Source: Bacteroidales bacterium UBA5197
Lineage (GTDB): Bacteria; Bacteroidota; Bacteroidia; Bacteroidales; Lentimicrobiaceae
DNA length: 64,000 bases
Direction: 5' to 3'
Assembly: GCA_002412885.1 (NCBI GenBank)
Contig: DHVX01000052.1
Location: 1 to 64,000 of the forward strand
In this document: one piece after another, positions 8,940 through 17,992 of the stretch
How positions within the stretch are numbered: position 1 is the stretch's first letter
How the letters are laid out: each line of letters opens with the position of its first letter
Program-made: the position numbers and the translations under genes
Notes under the pieces: model-generated
What the model was told of the DNA's origin: nothing
The model's database searches: none
What the model saw: the letters and a program-made list of their open reading frames with translations, nothing else

Positions 8940-10106
8940 TTAAAATAAGGATTTATACAAATTTCGGGTTTCCTTTCCAATGCTTGCCCAAGAATATCGA
9001 TCGGATGCCCATTTCTTAATGTAATCACGGGAATCGGTCAGATTTTGGTAGACAGGTGAATTGAAATATTCGGTCAAAGTTTTAGCAATTTCAATTGGCT
9101 CATTCCCTGAGACTAAAAAACCGGTTTTACCCTGCTCGATATCGTTCTTAAAATTAGCAATATCTGGCACAATTACAGGCAATCCAAATGCATAAGCCAT
9201 AAAAATAACGCCAGACTGGTATATGTCCCTATAGGGTAATACAATACAGTCGGCAGCCATGAAATATGTTTCAACATCCTCATCTGCAATATAATGGTTG
9301 TGCTTAATTACTTTTTCCTGTATCCCTTGATTGATAATTTTTTCTTCAATTTGATTGTAAAAGTCTCTTGATTTTGCATTCCCTGCCAGCACAACGCGAA
9401 TTTCTTCAATAAGAGAGTCTTCCAGAAACCCTATGCTTTCAAGCAGTAAATCGGTTCCTTTGTAATAGTCAATGTTTCCAAAAAAAAGAATTATCTTGTC
9501 AGAATCATTAATTCCTAATTTGGCTCGTGATTGTTTCGAAGTTTGGCCTTTAACAGATACCTTATTATTCATTCCGTGTCTGATAATGGCAATTTTAGCT
9601 TCATGCACTGAAAAATCGAACATTAGATCAGCTTTACTCTGGTTGGTGTGAACAATCAGGCGGTGAGAAATTTTGTAAACAGCTTTTAGAGTAGCTCTGT
9701 TAATCCATGTATCAGTATTGTCACGTTTTTTAGAGTTGACATTATGCACCGTAAGAATAACCTTATGCCCCATGAGTCTTGCCCATGCTGTAAGAAATAT
9801 TCTATCAGGAATATAAAAACGATCTAGCCATTGAAAATGAGCAATACCTCTTTTTGAAAATGTTAAATGATAGAATTGTTTTAGATAGAAAAGTAAAATA
9901 TTTGCTATTTTTTTAATTTTGGGACTTCCCTTAGGGAGTACGTTGATTACACTAATAAACTCAATATTTTTTTTTTGGGAGAAAATAGCAGAGTTCAGGT
10001 TACAGTCGAGTACATAAATAGAGTCATTTTCATATTGGGCAAGACCAGTTATAAGGCCAAACATGTAGTCTGTTTGTCCACCTCCATTAAATACTGAAAT
10101 TTTCAT
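8940..10106 (-). CDS. glycosyltransferase (GT4 type)
   Basis: This 388-residue protein begins MKISVFNGGGQTDYMFGL, a GT-B N-terminal glycine-rich loop. It has FFGNIDYYKGTDLLLES near the donor-domain start and SGVIFMAYAFGLPVIVPD followed by GKTGFLV, the GT4 nucleotide-sugar site. The first Glu of the common EX7E motif is not evident, which occurs in some active GT4 members. Its ATG overlaps the stop of nothing upstream but its own start (10103-10106) overlaps the end of the next upstream GT2 gene by 4 bases, indicating translational coupling. It probably builds the capsule or exopolysaccharide repeat. Confidence 0.85.
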   Translation of the reverse strand: MKISVFNGGGQTDYMFGLITGLAQYENDSIYVLDCNLNSAIFSQKKNIEFISVINVLPKGSPKIKKIANILLFYLKQFYHLTFSKRGIAHFQWLDRFYIPDRIFLTAWARLMGHKVILTVHNVNSKKRDNTDTWINRATLKAVYKISHRLIVHTNQSKADLMFDFSVHEAKIAIIRHGMNNKVSVKGQTSKQSRAKLGINDSDKIILFFGNIDYYKGTDLLLESIGFLEDSLIEEIRVVLAGNAKSRDFYNQIEEKIINQGIQEKVIKHNHYIADEDVETYFMAADCIVLPYRDIYQSGVIFMAYAFGLPVIVPDIANFKNDIEQGKTGFLVSGNEPIEIAKTLTEYFNSPVYQNLTDSRDYIKKWASDRYSWASIGKETRNLYKSLF

Positions 10107-11020
10107 CTATCCAATTGTTTTTTTTTAATCCCGAAAAGGTTTAGTATTTTCCATTTGAAGAAACCACCGATATATAAACAATACTTTGCTATTAGTGTTT
10201 GATATGCCATAGGTGAAGAAGAATATTTTTGATAAAATAGGATATCCTTCCACAAATAATAACCTGATTTTGTATTATTTAAAGATCTGATCAATTTGCT
10301 GAAACTGTTTTGATGCATAAGCCCGGAATTTGTTTTGTCATTCCATATTTTTAGCTGTGGGAAGACTTTTATCTGGTAACCTGCCAGTTTAGCTCTGTAA
10401 GTATAATCACTGTCACCATGATATTGAGGAAAGTTCTTTTCATCCAGATATCCGATAACCTTAAAAACATCGGAATGAATGAGAGTTCCCATTCCTGGCA
10501 ACCAATCGGCATCAAAAACTGAATTGTATTTCTCAGAGTCAGGCTCTCCCATAGCTGTCATGAACTTTTCTCCGTTTCTTGGATTAAAAATTCCTCCCAT
10601 TGACCATATTGTTGATGAATCATTGTCGATGTATATTTTTGATCCTGCAATGACATTCTTTTCAATCTCATTTATGATCTGCAGAAGATTAAGGAAATAA
10701 TTGTTCTCAGCAATGATGTCATTATTCCACCAAAGCACATAATCGATGTCCAGTTTTTCAAGCGCATATCGAGTTCCAACGTTGATGCCTCCACTCCACC
10801 ACAAATTTCCATTGCCTTTTAAAACTATGACATCAGGATAATTCGTATTTATCCAGCTTGCTGAGCCATCTGTAGATCCATCATCGATGATAATGATTTG
10901 AAAAGTTATTTTTGACACTGGAATATTGTCGAAAATATCTTTTAAATTTTTCAGACATTTAGATGTAAATTCTAATCCATTGAAAACGGGAATTATTAAT
11001 GCGATTTTGTGAGTAGCCAT
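10103..11020 (-). CDS. glycosyltransferase family 2, rhamnosyltransferase-like
   Basis: The product begins MATHKIALIIPVFNG and carries IIIDDGSTDGS, NLWWSGGINVGTRYAL and YVLWWNNDI, which together are typical of the RfbF/WbbL-like rhamnosyltransferase branch of GT2. DGS and NND stand for the nucleotide and metal sites. The ATG at 11020 is 8 bases past the stop of the polymerase gene. A TTG at 11032 would add four residues and overlap that gene, which is less likely. Length (305 residues) is normal for the branch. The rhamnosyl assignment is only by similarity of the NLWWSGG block. Confidence 0.85.
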   Translation of the reverse strand: MATHKIALIIPVFNGLEFTSKCLKNLKDIFDNIPVSKITFQIIIIDDGSTDGSASWINTNYPDVIVLKGNGNLWWSGGINVGTRYALEKLDIDYVLWWNNDIIAENNYFLNLLQIINEIEKNVIAGSKIYIDNDSSTIWSMGGIFNPRNGEKFMTAMGEPDSEKYNSVFDADWLPGMGTLIHSDVFKVIGYLDEKNFPQYHGDSDYTYRAKLAGYQIKVFPQLKIWNDKTNSGLMHQNSFSKLIRSLNNTKSGYYLWKDILFYQKYSSSPMAYQTLIAKYCLYIGGFFKWKILNLFGIKKKQLDR

Positions 11021-11028
11021 TTTTTTAA

Positions 11029-12258
11029 TCAATTAGTAATTATTTCAGGATTTTCAGAAAAATCTTCTGAATCGTCATCATGATTTTTTTTGTCAATGTC
11101 ATGTCTGTAAACATCTATCAAGTATAGTGTTGTACAAATGGCAACAATTGATCCTCCTTGCCCAAAGGCGCCTGCTCCAGTAAAAAAAGTCAGTAATATA
11201 CTGATGTAATAATATTTAATGTATTGAAGCTTTTCAGGTAATTTGTACCTTAGAACCTTGATGATGATGATGAAAACTGCGATCAGAAAAATTGCCCCAA
11301 AGCGGCTGAAATCTCCAATTATTCCAATATCTGTTTGAAAATACCCAAAAACATCCTTATACATTTGAACCATTAATCCAAAACCGGAATTTGAACTGTC
11401 AACGCCATTCCCGGTAAGGTAGGCTAGTTTATTTGGAAAAAACTCTGTTAGAAAATACAAAGCTGATCTTATTCTGATATCTTCTTCAAATCCGCTGCTC
11501 TGGGTTTCGGATATATCTAATAAACTGATAAAGATACCCTCAAACATTAAAAATACCGGAATTGAGCCGATAATTGCCAGTGTAAGAATTATCATTTTAG
11601 ATTTTATTCTCTTGCTCATAAGTATATTAAGAATTGATAAAGCAAACATTGTAAAGATAACTTGCCTTGTTCCCATCAGGATGAAAATACTGAAGAAAAA
11701 TATAAGTAATAAAATTCCAGATAGTCTGAATCTTTCGAAAAGTTTGTTCAGAATGAAAAAATATGCCAGAACCAAATAACTCATTCCCTGAAGGAAGATT
11801 CGTATGGTGCCTCTTTCAGATGAAATTCTGATATCAAATAGTCTTTCAGGATAAGCGAAATATTGAATTATATAGAAGACTGCGTGAATAATAGCTAAGA
11901 AAATCATTATTTTTTCCAGGTCAAAATCTGAAATCTTGACTTTGTGAAGTGCAAAATAAAATAAATAGAAATACATGAACCGTTGTGCAATGATAGTGAT
12001 GCTATAATCTTGTCCATGAGCGGAATAAGCCATCAGCAAACTTGTAATAAGTGAAATAAAAATAGCATAAATTTCGTACTTAAAATGCATTTTAAAATTT
12101 TCACCTGTATTATAAATACTTTCAATAAGTATAATTAATATTAAAAGCCCAATGCCAGCCATCTGAGCCATTTTCACGAGAGCTTCACCTAAAAAAGCGA
12201 TATTGAATAACTCAAGTGAAGTTAGAATTGCTATTATGATTACATTTCTTTTCCCCAT
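11029..12258 (-). CDS. O-antigen/exopolysaccharide polymerase-like membrane protein (Wzy type)
   Basis: The 409-residue protein is very hydrophobic, with about ten predicted membrane segments and a larger polar loop near residues 255-310 (SETQSSGFEEDIRIRSALYF, then LTGNGVDSSNSGFG). This topology, together with its place among glycosyltransferases and flippases, is that of Wzy polymerases, which join repeat units in the periplasm. Wzy sequences are poorly conserved, so the call rests on topology and context; an O-antigen ligase would look similar. It starts 11 bases after the GT4 gene and ends 8 bases before the next GT2. Confidence 0.75.
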   Translation of the reverse strand: MGKRNVIIIAILTSLELFNIAFLGEALVKMAQMAGIGLLILIILIESIYNTGENFKMHFKYEIYAIFISLITSLLMAYSAHGQDYSITIIAQRFMYFYLFYFALHKVKISDFDLEKIMIFLAIIHAVFYIIQYFAYPERLFDIRISSERGTIRIFLQGMSYLVLAYFFILNKLFERFRLSGILLLIFFFSIFILMGTRQVIFTMFALSILNILMSKRIKSKMIILTLAIIGSIPVFLMFEGIFISLLDISETQSSGFEEDIRIRSALYFLTEFFPNKLAYLTGNGVDSSNSGFGLMVQMYKDVFGYFQTDIGIIGDFSRFGAIFLIAVFIIIIKVLRYKLPEKLQYIKYYYISILLTFFTGAGAFGQGGSIVAICTTLYLIDVYRHDIDKKNHDDDSEDFSENPEIITN

Positions 12259-12269
12259 ATTCAGTTAGG

Positions 12270-13499
12270 CTAATTAAGTTTCGGATGGGTGATATTATTG
12301 CTAATCACACTTTTGTAGGTGCTAATAAACTGATCACAATAATTGTTGTTAATAAACTGATTCATAAGTCTTTTAGAATTTATCTTATTTTCGTTTACAA
12401 AATCTGCATCTGTAAGCATTTTCTTTATTAATTCGGCAATCTGCTTATGGTCGTGCGGATCGAAAATATACGCACTATTGTCAATTGTTTCTGGAAGTGA
12501 GGTGACATTGGAACAAATTACAGGCGTTCCATAACGAATTGATTCAAATAATGGGCCTGAACCGGCTTCGTATAAAGTGGGAATAACTACAAGGCTGGCA
12601 ATTTTAAATAATTCTTTAAGCTCAATATCAGATACAATCCCTGTAAATTTGATCTGGTCAGAGAGATTCAACTCTTTAATCCGATTTTCTATTTTATCAT
12701 AAAAATTAGTTTTATTTCCTGTTGCGACCCAAAATACTTTGAAGCCTTCACTTCGCAGGATGGAAATAGCTTCTATGACTGCAAGATGATTCTTGTGTTC
12801 CCAGGTTGCTGCAGGCGTTAATATAAACTGATCTGGAATATTGTATTTGACTTTAACCTGCATTGGCTTGGTCTCTTCATCTTCTGAAACCCAGTCCTGA
12901 TCCATAGGCACAGGACAAACAGATACCTGTTTATCAGTAAGTGGAAAATACTTAACAATATCTTCTTTAATATGCTTATATGAAACTATAACATGCTCAC
13001 ATTCACATAGTGAAGTGTAATAGCTTAGTGATTTGTATATTCTTTCAATTGGCGAGAAAAATTCCGGGAAATGAAAATGCTGTACATCATGCATAGTAAT
13101 AACAACAGGAAACTTGAGTAAATATGCGGGAGAATGCTGCCTGGGTACATGTAGTAAATCAAGGGCGAATTTATTGAGAAACCACCTGTCGGGATTAAAA
13201 ATTTTATATAGAGACAGAAGGTGACTATTCCTTTTGTTTGTTAGATAATATCGGGTCATGTAAAACTCAGCTGTTTTTTTAAAAAACCTGTAAATCAGGT
13301 TATTGCTCTGATTGTAAACAGACTTGATTTTCGGATGGGAAAGTAATTGTTGAAACGTTTCTTTTTGTTCTTTGGAAAGAAAAACAACAATTTCATTTAC
13401 TTCACTGCATTTAATCAACATTTTTAAAACATAGATCGAGTATTGATAAATACCCCCGTCACTATGTTTAATATTAGCAATATAGAATCCTATTCTCAT
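12270..13499 (-). CDS. glycosyltransferase (GT4, mannosyltransferase-like)
   Basis: This is a GT-B enzyme of about 409 residues. The N-terminal loop is MRIGFYIANIKHSDGGIYQYS. The donor lobe has ILTPAATWEHKNH, then PTLYEAGSGPLFESIRYG, in which the two Glu residues form the EX7E motif of GT4 enzymes, then NVTSLPETI. The frame is open to 13559, but the ATG at 13499 aligns with the family start and is preferred. It is the first gene of the downstream block of the cluster, after a gap with decayed DNA, and a TAnnTTTG promoter candidate lies about 150 bases upstream. Confidence 0.85.
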   Translation of the reverse strand: MRIGFYIANIKHSDGGIYQYSIYVLKMLIKCSEVNEIVVFLSKEQKETFQQLLSHPKIKSVYNQSNNLIYRFFKKTAEFYMTRYYLTNKRNSHLLSLYKIFNPDRWFLNKFALDLLHVPRQHSPAYLLKFPVVITMHDVQHFHFPEFFSPIERIYKSLSYYTSLCECEHVIVSYKHIKEDIVKYFPLTDKQVSVCPVPMDQDWVSEDEETKPMQVKVKYNIPDQFILTPAATWEHKNHLAVIEAISILRSEGFKVFWVATGNKTNFYDKIENRIKELNLSDQIKFTGIVSDIELKELFKIASLVVIPTLYEAGSGPLFESIRYGTPVICSNVTSLPETIDNSAYIFDPHDHKQIAELIKKMLTDADFVNENKINSKRLMNQFINNNYCDQFISTYKSVISNNITHPKLN

Positions 13500-13653
13500 T
13501 TTAAAATTTATTAATTCAGGTTGATTAAAGCAGAAATTAAATGGTTTTTGTTCCACCACTAAGTCTCCATCATAAACAACACTTCTTATGATTAGTTTTA
13601 TTGACCAGGGTACTTAGTATTGTAAAATTAATCTTTTTCAACAAAGTGAATGT

Positions 13654-13686
13654 CAAAAATATACGATAGGCCCTAAAATTTTCAAA
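13654..13686 (-). promoter_or_regulatory. candidate Bacteroidota promoter for the glycosyltransferase block
   Basis: Read on the minus strand, TATTTTTG (13654-13661) matches the Bacteroidota -7 element TAnnTTTG. A TTTG (13683-13686) lies 21 bases upstream, close to the usual spacing of the -33 element. Transcription would begin near 13648, about 150 bases before the ATG at 13499. The DNA is AT-rich, so a chance match is possible. Confidence 0.35.
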
Positions 13687-14018
13687 ATTTTCTAAAAAGC
13701 TTTACTTTAATTGGTTTGATTGAGTCAAGGATTATACTAACCTTATATTTCAGAATTAAGGCTACCAGTTCTCGGCTAAAGACTTTTATGACCCGATCTA
13801 TGTCAATCAAGTGCCGTGTCATCAATGCTAAATATGTCTGGTCTTAGAGTCTAGTATTCTGTCTCTTTCTTTCATTGTTCTTTCTAATAAAGCTTGAGCC
13901 ACATCTGGCTTTTTAATGAAACTATAATCAGTAACCACGTAGCTCCTTGGGTCTTCTCGATTTTGAAGCGGATGAAAAAGTATTGGCAAAAACTTTTTTA
14001 TCTGGAAACTTATGCTGT

Positions 14019-14210
14019 TTAATATTTCAACAGTGAAATAACTACGACACATTTTAAAAACTGTCCATTTTGCGGGATGGTTACCCGAAAATTTTCGCTG
14101 ATCCGGATGTGATTTTGTATGCGATTAATGTATAGAAATCCCAACCATTGATAACCAAAATACTTTCTGTCTGCGAGCAGGTAATCTGCTTTCGATTCTG
14201 AACAAGTCAA
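14019..14210 (-). pseudogene. fragment of an IS4-family transposase
   Basis: The 63-codon frame contains ADYLLADRKYFGYQWLGFL and then IRISENFRVTIPQNG. This is the region around the second catalytic Asp of IS4-type DDE transposases, usually LLADREFxGxxWxxFL...IRIxxN. No start, first Asp block or Glu (Y-R-E) block can be found in any frame on either side, and stops fall soon after. It is therefore a short relic, not a working element. No terminal inverted repeats were recognised. Confidence 0.65.
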
Positions 14211-14354
14211 TAATTACTTATATTGGCTCAATAGGCTCCGCGGTTGGCGGAATAACGAATTTATCTATCATTGTAATTATCAGGGAATGAAACTCCTTGT
14301 TCAAATTATTGAAACAAGCGTGGAAAGCAGAATTATTCATAGACTACTAAGTGA

Positions 14355-15398
14355 TTAGATTTGCCGGTACTTCAGGAAGAAATTTCTGTACCTGTCTTTC
14401 AGGTGAGGATACTTTTCTTCCCATTGCCTGACCAGTGAATCATAAACCAGTTGGTTAATGACCTTTTTACCGATGTAAACATCCTTTATATTGTTGCTGA
14501 AATTCTTCTTAAACCGATAAAGACTGTCTTGCTCATCGGCTGTTAAACCACCGCCAATGTTTACTGTTTCCAGGCCAAGTTCTGCTGAGTACAAAACGGA
14601 TTCGAAGAATGATACTGCGCTCAGGTTGAATTTATAAAGCGAGTGGTCAGCACCTGCAAGATGAAGCGATGCTTTGTTTCCGTAAAACAAATAGATCAGG
14701 CTGTGAATCAGATGATTTTCATAATAAATATTGATTAGCCTGGCATGATCCTTCAAAAGGTTTTTGATCAGGCTGAAATACTCTTCAGAGAAGAAGTAAT
14801 ATTTTGACATCCCGATTCGGTTGGCATTCAGATGATAGAGTCTCACAAACTCATCCATCCCCTCAAGCCGGTCATCAATCACTACCTTTAATTTTTCATC
14901 ACGTCGGAACTTAGATACATTTTGGTGATTCTTAAGTTCAAGAATTCTGTAGTTATGTGAAGCCTCGACGTAAATATTTTTTCTAGCCAAAACATAATCC
15001 GCATCACGGCGGCAGTGATCAAGCAGCGGATGTTCTCTTACGAACTCAGCAATTACATTATTATCCGTAAGCCATTCGGTTACTTTATCATTAAACTTAT
15101 CAATCACGGGTTTCGGAACGCTAACATTATTGGTAATAACACCGCCATATCCATATGCACTTTGTATATCAAAGCATTCGGTTGCAATGTCATATCCTTC
15201 GATTGACCTCATCAGAAACGGGTAGACAAAAAGATAGTCATCTTCCTCTGCAACAATACATTTTGCTACAGAATGCTCGTAATTTTCCCAGGTAGCGTAC
15301 CATTCAGGCAGAAAATAAATATCGGCGAGTTTTGAATCAATCCTTTCAATAGCTGATTTCCATTCAGGTTGCCAGACTTCATAAACATTAAACTTCAT
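14355..15398 (-). CDS. FemAB/GNAT-type acyl- or aminoacyl-transferase
   Basis: This 347-residue protein fits the FemAB-like double GNAT pattern. The first half has VYPFLMRSIEGYDIATECFD and AYGYGGVITN. The second half has FRLYHLNANRIGMSKYYFFS-like helices, then HSLIYLFYGNKASLHLAGAD and GLETVNIGGG. In FemX and related proteins such folds pass an amino acid from aminoacyl-tRNA to peptidoglycan; relatives in polysaccharide loci are thought to acylate sugars. Here it follows a perosamine-synthase-like aminotransferase by 2 bases, so N-acylation of the resulting amino sugar is a reasonable guess, not shown. Confidence 0.75.
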   Translation of the reverse strand: MKFNVYEVWQPEWKSAIERIDSKLADIYFLPEWYATWENYEHSVAKCIVAEEDDYLFVYPFLMRSIEGYDIATECFDIQSAYGYGGVITNNVSVPKPVIDKFNDKVTEWLTDNNVIAEFVREHPLLDHCRRDADYVLARKNIYVEASHNYRILELKNHQNVSKFRRDEKLKVVIDDRLEGMDEFVRLYHLNANRIGMSKYYFFSEEYFSLIKNLLKDHARLINIYYENHLIHSLIYLFYGNKASLHLAGADHSLYKFNLSAVSFFESVLYSAELGLETVNIGGGLTADEQDSLYRFKKNFSNNIKDVYIGKKVINQLVYDSLVRQWEEKYPHLKDRYRNFFLKYRQI

Positions 15399-15400
15399 GT

Positions 15401-16501
15401 TCAGGAATTTGGTTTATAAAATGATCGGATTACCGAACATATTTCTTCAACATTCTCTCTTGACAAATCGGGATAACTTGGGAGATTTATGCCTCTCCAG
15501 CCAAGGTCTTCAGCAACTTTAAACGGATGATAATTGCCGGTGTACATCGGCATGGTATGAACCGGATGGAATATCGGTCGTGTTTCAATTCCATTCTCCT
15601 TTAGTTTAGCTCTAAGTAACACCCTTTGGTCGGCATTTTGAGCAAGTATGGAATACATCCAGTAAGTGTGCACAACATCGCCAACCGGATTGTGCGATGT
15701 AACCGGAAGATCCTCAAGCAGTTCGTCGTACCATTTTGCCAGAAGTATTTTCTTTTCAATCAGTTCATCTGCACGTTCAAGCTGGGCAAGTCCTATGGCA
15801 GCAGCAACATTTGTCATACGATAATTGTAACCAACCACTTCATGCCAGTATTCCCGATACTTGGCAAGACCTTGACCTTTATAGAGTTTCACCCGGTCCA
15901 TAATGGTTGTATTGTCAGTAACTATCATGCCTCCTTCGCCCGTAGTAATGGTTTTGTTGCCAAAAAAGCTGAAAATGCTGATATCGCCGAAAGTGCCTGT
16001 AAACTTGCCTTTGTATTTTGATCCGAAAGCTTCGGCAGCATCCTCAATCAGAAACAGGTTGTGCTTTTTTGCAATGGATTGAAGTTCATCCATTTCGCAG
16101 GGATGTCCGTAAACATGCACAGCCATAATGGCTTTGGTTTTCGGAGTTATTTTTCGCTCAACATCTTTGGTGTCCATCTGCCAAGTGTCCGGCAATGAAT
16201 CAACAAATACAGGTTTTGCTCCACAATACACAATAGAATTTACCGAAGCAACATAAGTCAGCGTAGGTACAATTACTTCATCATCGGGGCCAATACCCAG
16301 TGCTACCATCGCCAGATGTAATGCAACAGTAGCATTGCATGTGGCTGATGCGTATCCTATACCGATGTAACTGGCGAACTCTGTTTCGAATTCTTTTACA
16401 TACTTTCCCTGCCAGGTAAGCCAGTTGGTGTCGATACAATCATTTACATATTTTCTTTCGTTTCCCTTCAGGGATGGCTGATAAACGGGATATTTATACA
16501 T
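15401..16501 (-). CDS. DegT/DnrJ/EryC1/StrS aminotransferase, perosamine-synthase-like
   Basis: The PLP-dependent sugar aminotransferase has 366 residues from the ATG at 16501 (a TTG nine bases earlier is less likely). IEDAAEAFGSKYKGK (Asp154 holds the pyridine nitrogen) and FFGNKTITTGEGGM (Lys183 forms the Schiff base) are the classic motifs. GNKTITTGEGGM is strongly reminiscent of RfbE/Per, which make GDP-perosamine from the 4-keto sugar with glutamate as amino donor. No sugar dehydratase that would make the keto substrate lies in the window. It probably supplies an amino sugar nucleotide to this cluster; other 4-amino sugars are possible. Confidence 0.88.
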   Translation of the reverse strand: MYKYPVYQPSLKGNERKYVNDCIDTNWLTWQGKYVKEFETEFASYIGIGYASATCNATVALHLAMVALGIGPDDEVIVPTLTYVASVNSIVYCGAKPVFVDSLPDTWQMDTKDVERKITPKTKAIMAVHVYGHPCEMDELQSIAKKHNLFLIEDAAEAFGSKYKGKFTGTFGDISIFSFFGNKTITTGEGGMIVTDNTTIMDRVKLYKGQGLAKYREYWHEVVGYNYRMTNVAAAIGLAQLERADELIEKKILLAKWYDELLEDLPVTSHNPVGDVVHTYWMYSILAQNADQRVLLRAKLKENGIETRPIFHPVHTMPMYTGNYHPFKVAEDLGWRGINLPSYPDLSRENVEEICSVIRSFYKPNS

Positions 16502-16582
16502 TCTTCTCAATTTTTTAGTGATACTTAAACGTACAATTAATGAAGTGGTTCGATTGATGATCAGATTTTGTCAGATCAATTT

Positions 16583-17944
16583 TTATTTTCCCCAAATGCC
16601 TGTCGCTTTGCCATTAACCAGCTTAAAGTATTGTATTGGACCCAGTATTGCTCCAGGTAAATAGGTGATACAAGAACCAAGTATTACTCCTGCTGCACCC
16701 ATTCCCATGTTTTTCGCCAGAAAAATAGAGAGCGGAATATTGAATATGGCAACTGTTACCGCAGTATATAACTGAAGCTTTATTTTGCCGGTGCCGTTAA
16801 TGAAATAAATAAAGATGCTGTACCATAAATAAACAACAACAAATAGCGCTGTAAATGCTGAAAGCATAAATGGAACCTTCACTTTATCGCCAATCCAGAT
16901 CGAAAAGAATGGTCCGGAAATAGCCAGCATAATGACAATAATCATAATAATGCCGATCCATAGCTTGATCATTCCGCGCATTACACGCTTAATCCACAAA
17001 AAGTCCTTTTTTACATAGGCTTCAGTAAATGCCGACCAATAGGTATTGGTGATTATAACAAAAAGCATTGTAATCAGGCCGAAGTATTTATAAGCTACAT
17101 TGTATGCAGTTACTGCTTCAGGTCCAACTACCTGAGTGATGATCAGATTGTTGGTTGACATTATCACCACTACTGTAATCTGTATTATAAAGAACTGAAT
17201 ACCAAGTCCTGCAAGATCTTTGAAATATTTGAAATTAACCAGACTTAAAATTGGCTTGAACTCTCGATAATCATTTTTGAAAAAATATAATGAAGCAATA
17301 AACAAAACCAAAACCGGCGCTCCTCCCAGCACAATTCCAAGGTTGATAAGCGATGGATCAGTGGTTTTCATGAGAATTAAAATCGCTGAAAGCGCTACAA
17401 TATTTGAAATCGGATCGAAAGTATTGCTAACTGCGGGTCTTTGGTCGGCTGTGATAATGATGGCAATCATCCTGAAAATAAATCTCAGCAAAAAGAATCC
17501 AACGGTTATCATAACGAGAATGCTCAGTTCTGAACGCATGGTTTCTGGCCCATTCAGAATGGCAGCCCAATTGAGAAAAGGATTTACAACCAGAAAAATC
17601 ACAAAAAAAGCGCCAAATATCATACTCAGTGCGGCATAAGTGGTGCTTACATATATCCGGGCAAGCTTATTATCGCCTTTGGCAAGGGCTTCTGCAAATT
17701 TGTTTCTTAAACCATTTCCCAATCCAATGTCAAAATAATTAATCCATCCTACAATTGATCCGAGTGTTATCCATATTCCGTATTCAAAAGTTCCGAGGTA
17801 ATTAATAAGCAGTGGCACAAAAATAAATCCGATAAATATACTTACTCCCTTTATCCCAAAGGAAGCAATAATATTTTTCTTGGCCTTGACGCTTCTGACA
17901 CTCCCGGTGTTGAGCAGTTTCAGAAGACGGTCTTTTAAGTTCAT
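16583..17944 (-). CDS. polysaccharide flippase (Wzx/MATE-like), copy A
   Basis: The 453-residue integral membrane protein has about twelve membrane segments, beginning with NIIASFGIKGVSIFIGFIFV. The block FDIGLGNGLRNKFAEALAKG near residues 72-91 is typical of the Wzx-like flippases. It should move lipid-linked repeat units from the cytoplasmic to the periplasmic face for the Wzy-like polymerase. It is a close paralogue of the next gene upstream (17993-19357), sharing long identical blocks, for example ITADQ followed by PAVSNTFDP or PAISNTFDP. The two lie 48 bases apart. Confidence 0.85.
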   Translation of the reverse strand: MNLKDRLLKLLNTGSVRSVKAKKNIIASFGIKGVSIFIGFIFVPLLINYLGTFEYGIWITLGSIVGWINYFDIGLGNGLRNKFAEALAKGDNKLARIYVSTTYAALSMIFGAFFVIFLVVNPFLNWAAILNGPETMRSELSILVMITVGFFLLRFIFRMIAIIITADQRPAVSNTFDPISNIVALSAILILMKTTDPSLINLGIVLGGAPVLVLFIASLYFFKNDYREFKPILSLVNFKYFKDLAGLGIQFFIIQITVVVIMSTNNLIITQVVGPEAVTAYNVAYKYFGLITMLFVIITNTYWSAFTEAYVKKDFLWIKRVMRGMIKLWIGIIMIIVIMLAISGPFFSIWIGDKVKVPFMLSAFTALFVVVYLWYSIFIYFINGTGKIKLQLYTAVTVAIFNIPLSIFLAKNMGMGAAGVILGSCITYLPGAILGPIQYFKLVNGKATGIWGK

Positions 17945-17992
17945 GTCAGTAGTGCAGTAAATGTTTATTTATAACAAAGGTGACAAAAATCA

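Larger units (their letters stand above)
13500..14354. other. gene-free gap with decayed mobile DNA
   Basis: These 855 bases break the capsule cluster between two minus-strand genes. The right half contains a transposase remnant (separate entry). A short open frame at 13828-14052 on the minus strand, encoding a Lys/Arg-rich C-terminal stretch, matches nothing I recognise. The left part holds the promoter candidate. The rest is AT-rich with frequent stops. Confidence 0.55.

Noticed and set aside
8936..9028. upstream extension of the GT2 gene that ends at 8177
   Set aside because: It would overlap the preceding glycosyltransferase by about 90 bases and add residues not typical of the family.
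13828..14052. 74-codon minus-strand frame in the capsule gap
   Set aside because: No family, no start context and it overlaps the end of the transposase relic in another frame; kept only as part of the gap note.
16511..16582. possible hairpin between flippase copy A and the aminotransferase
   Set aside because: Only short imperfect pairing and no T-run on the transcribed strand.
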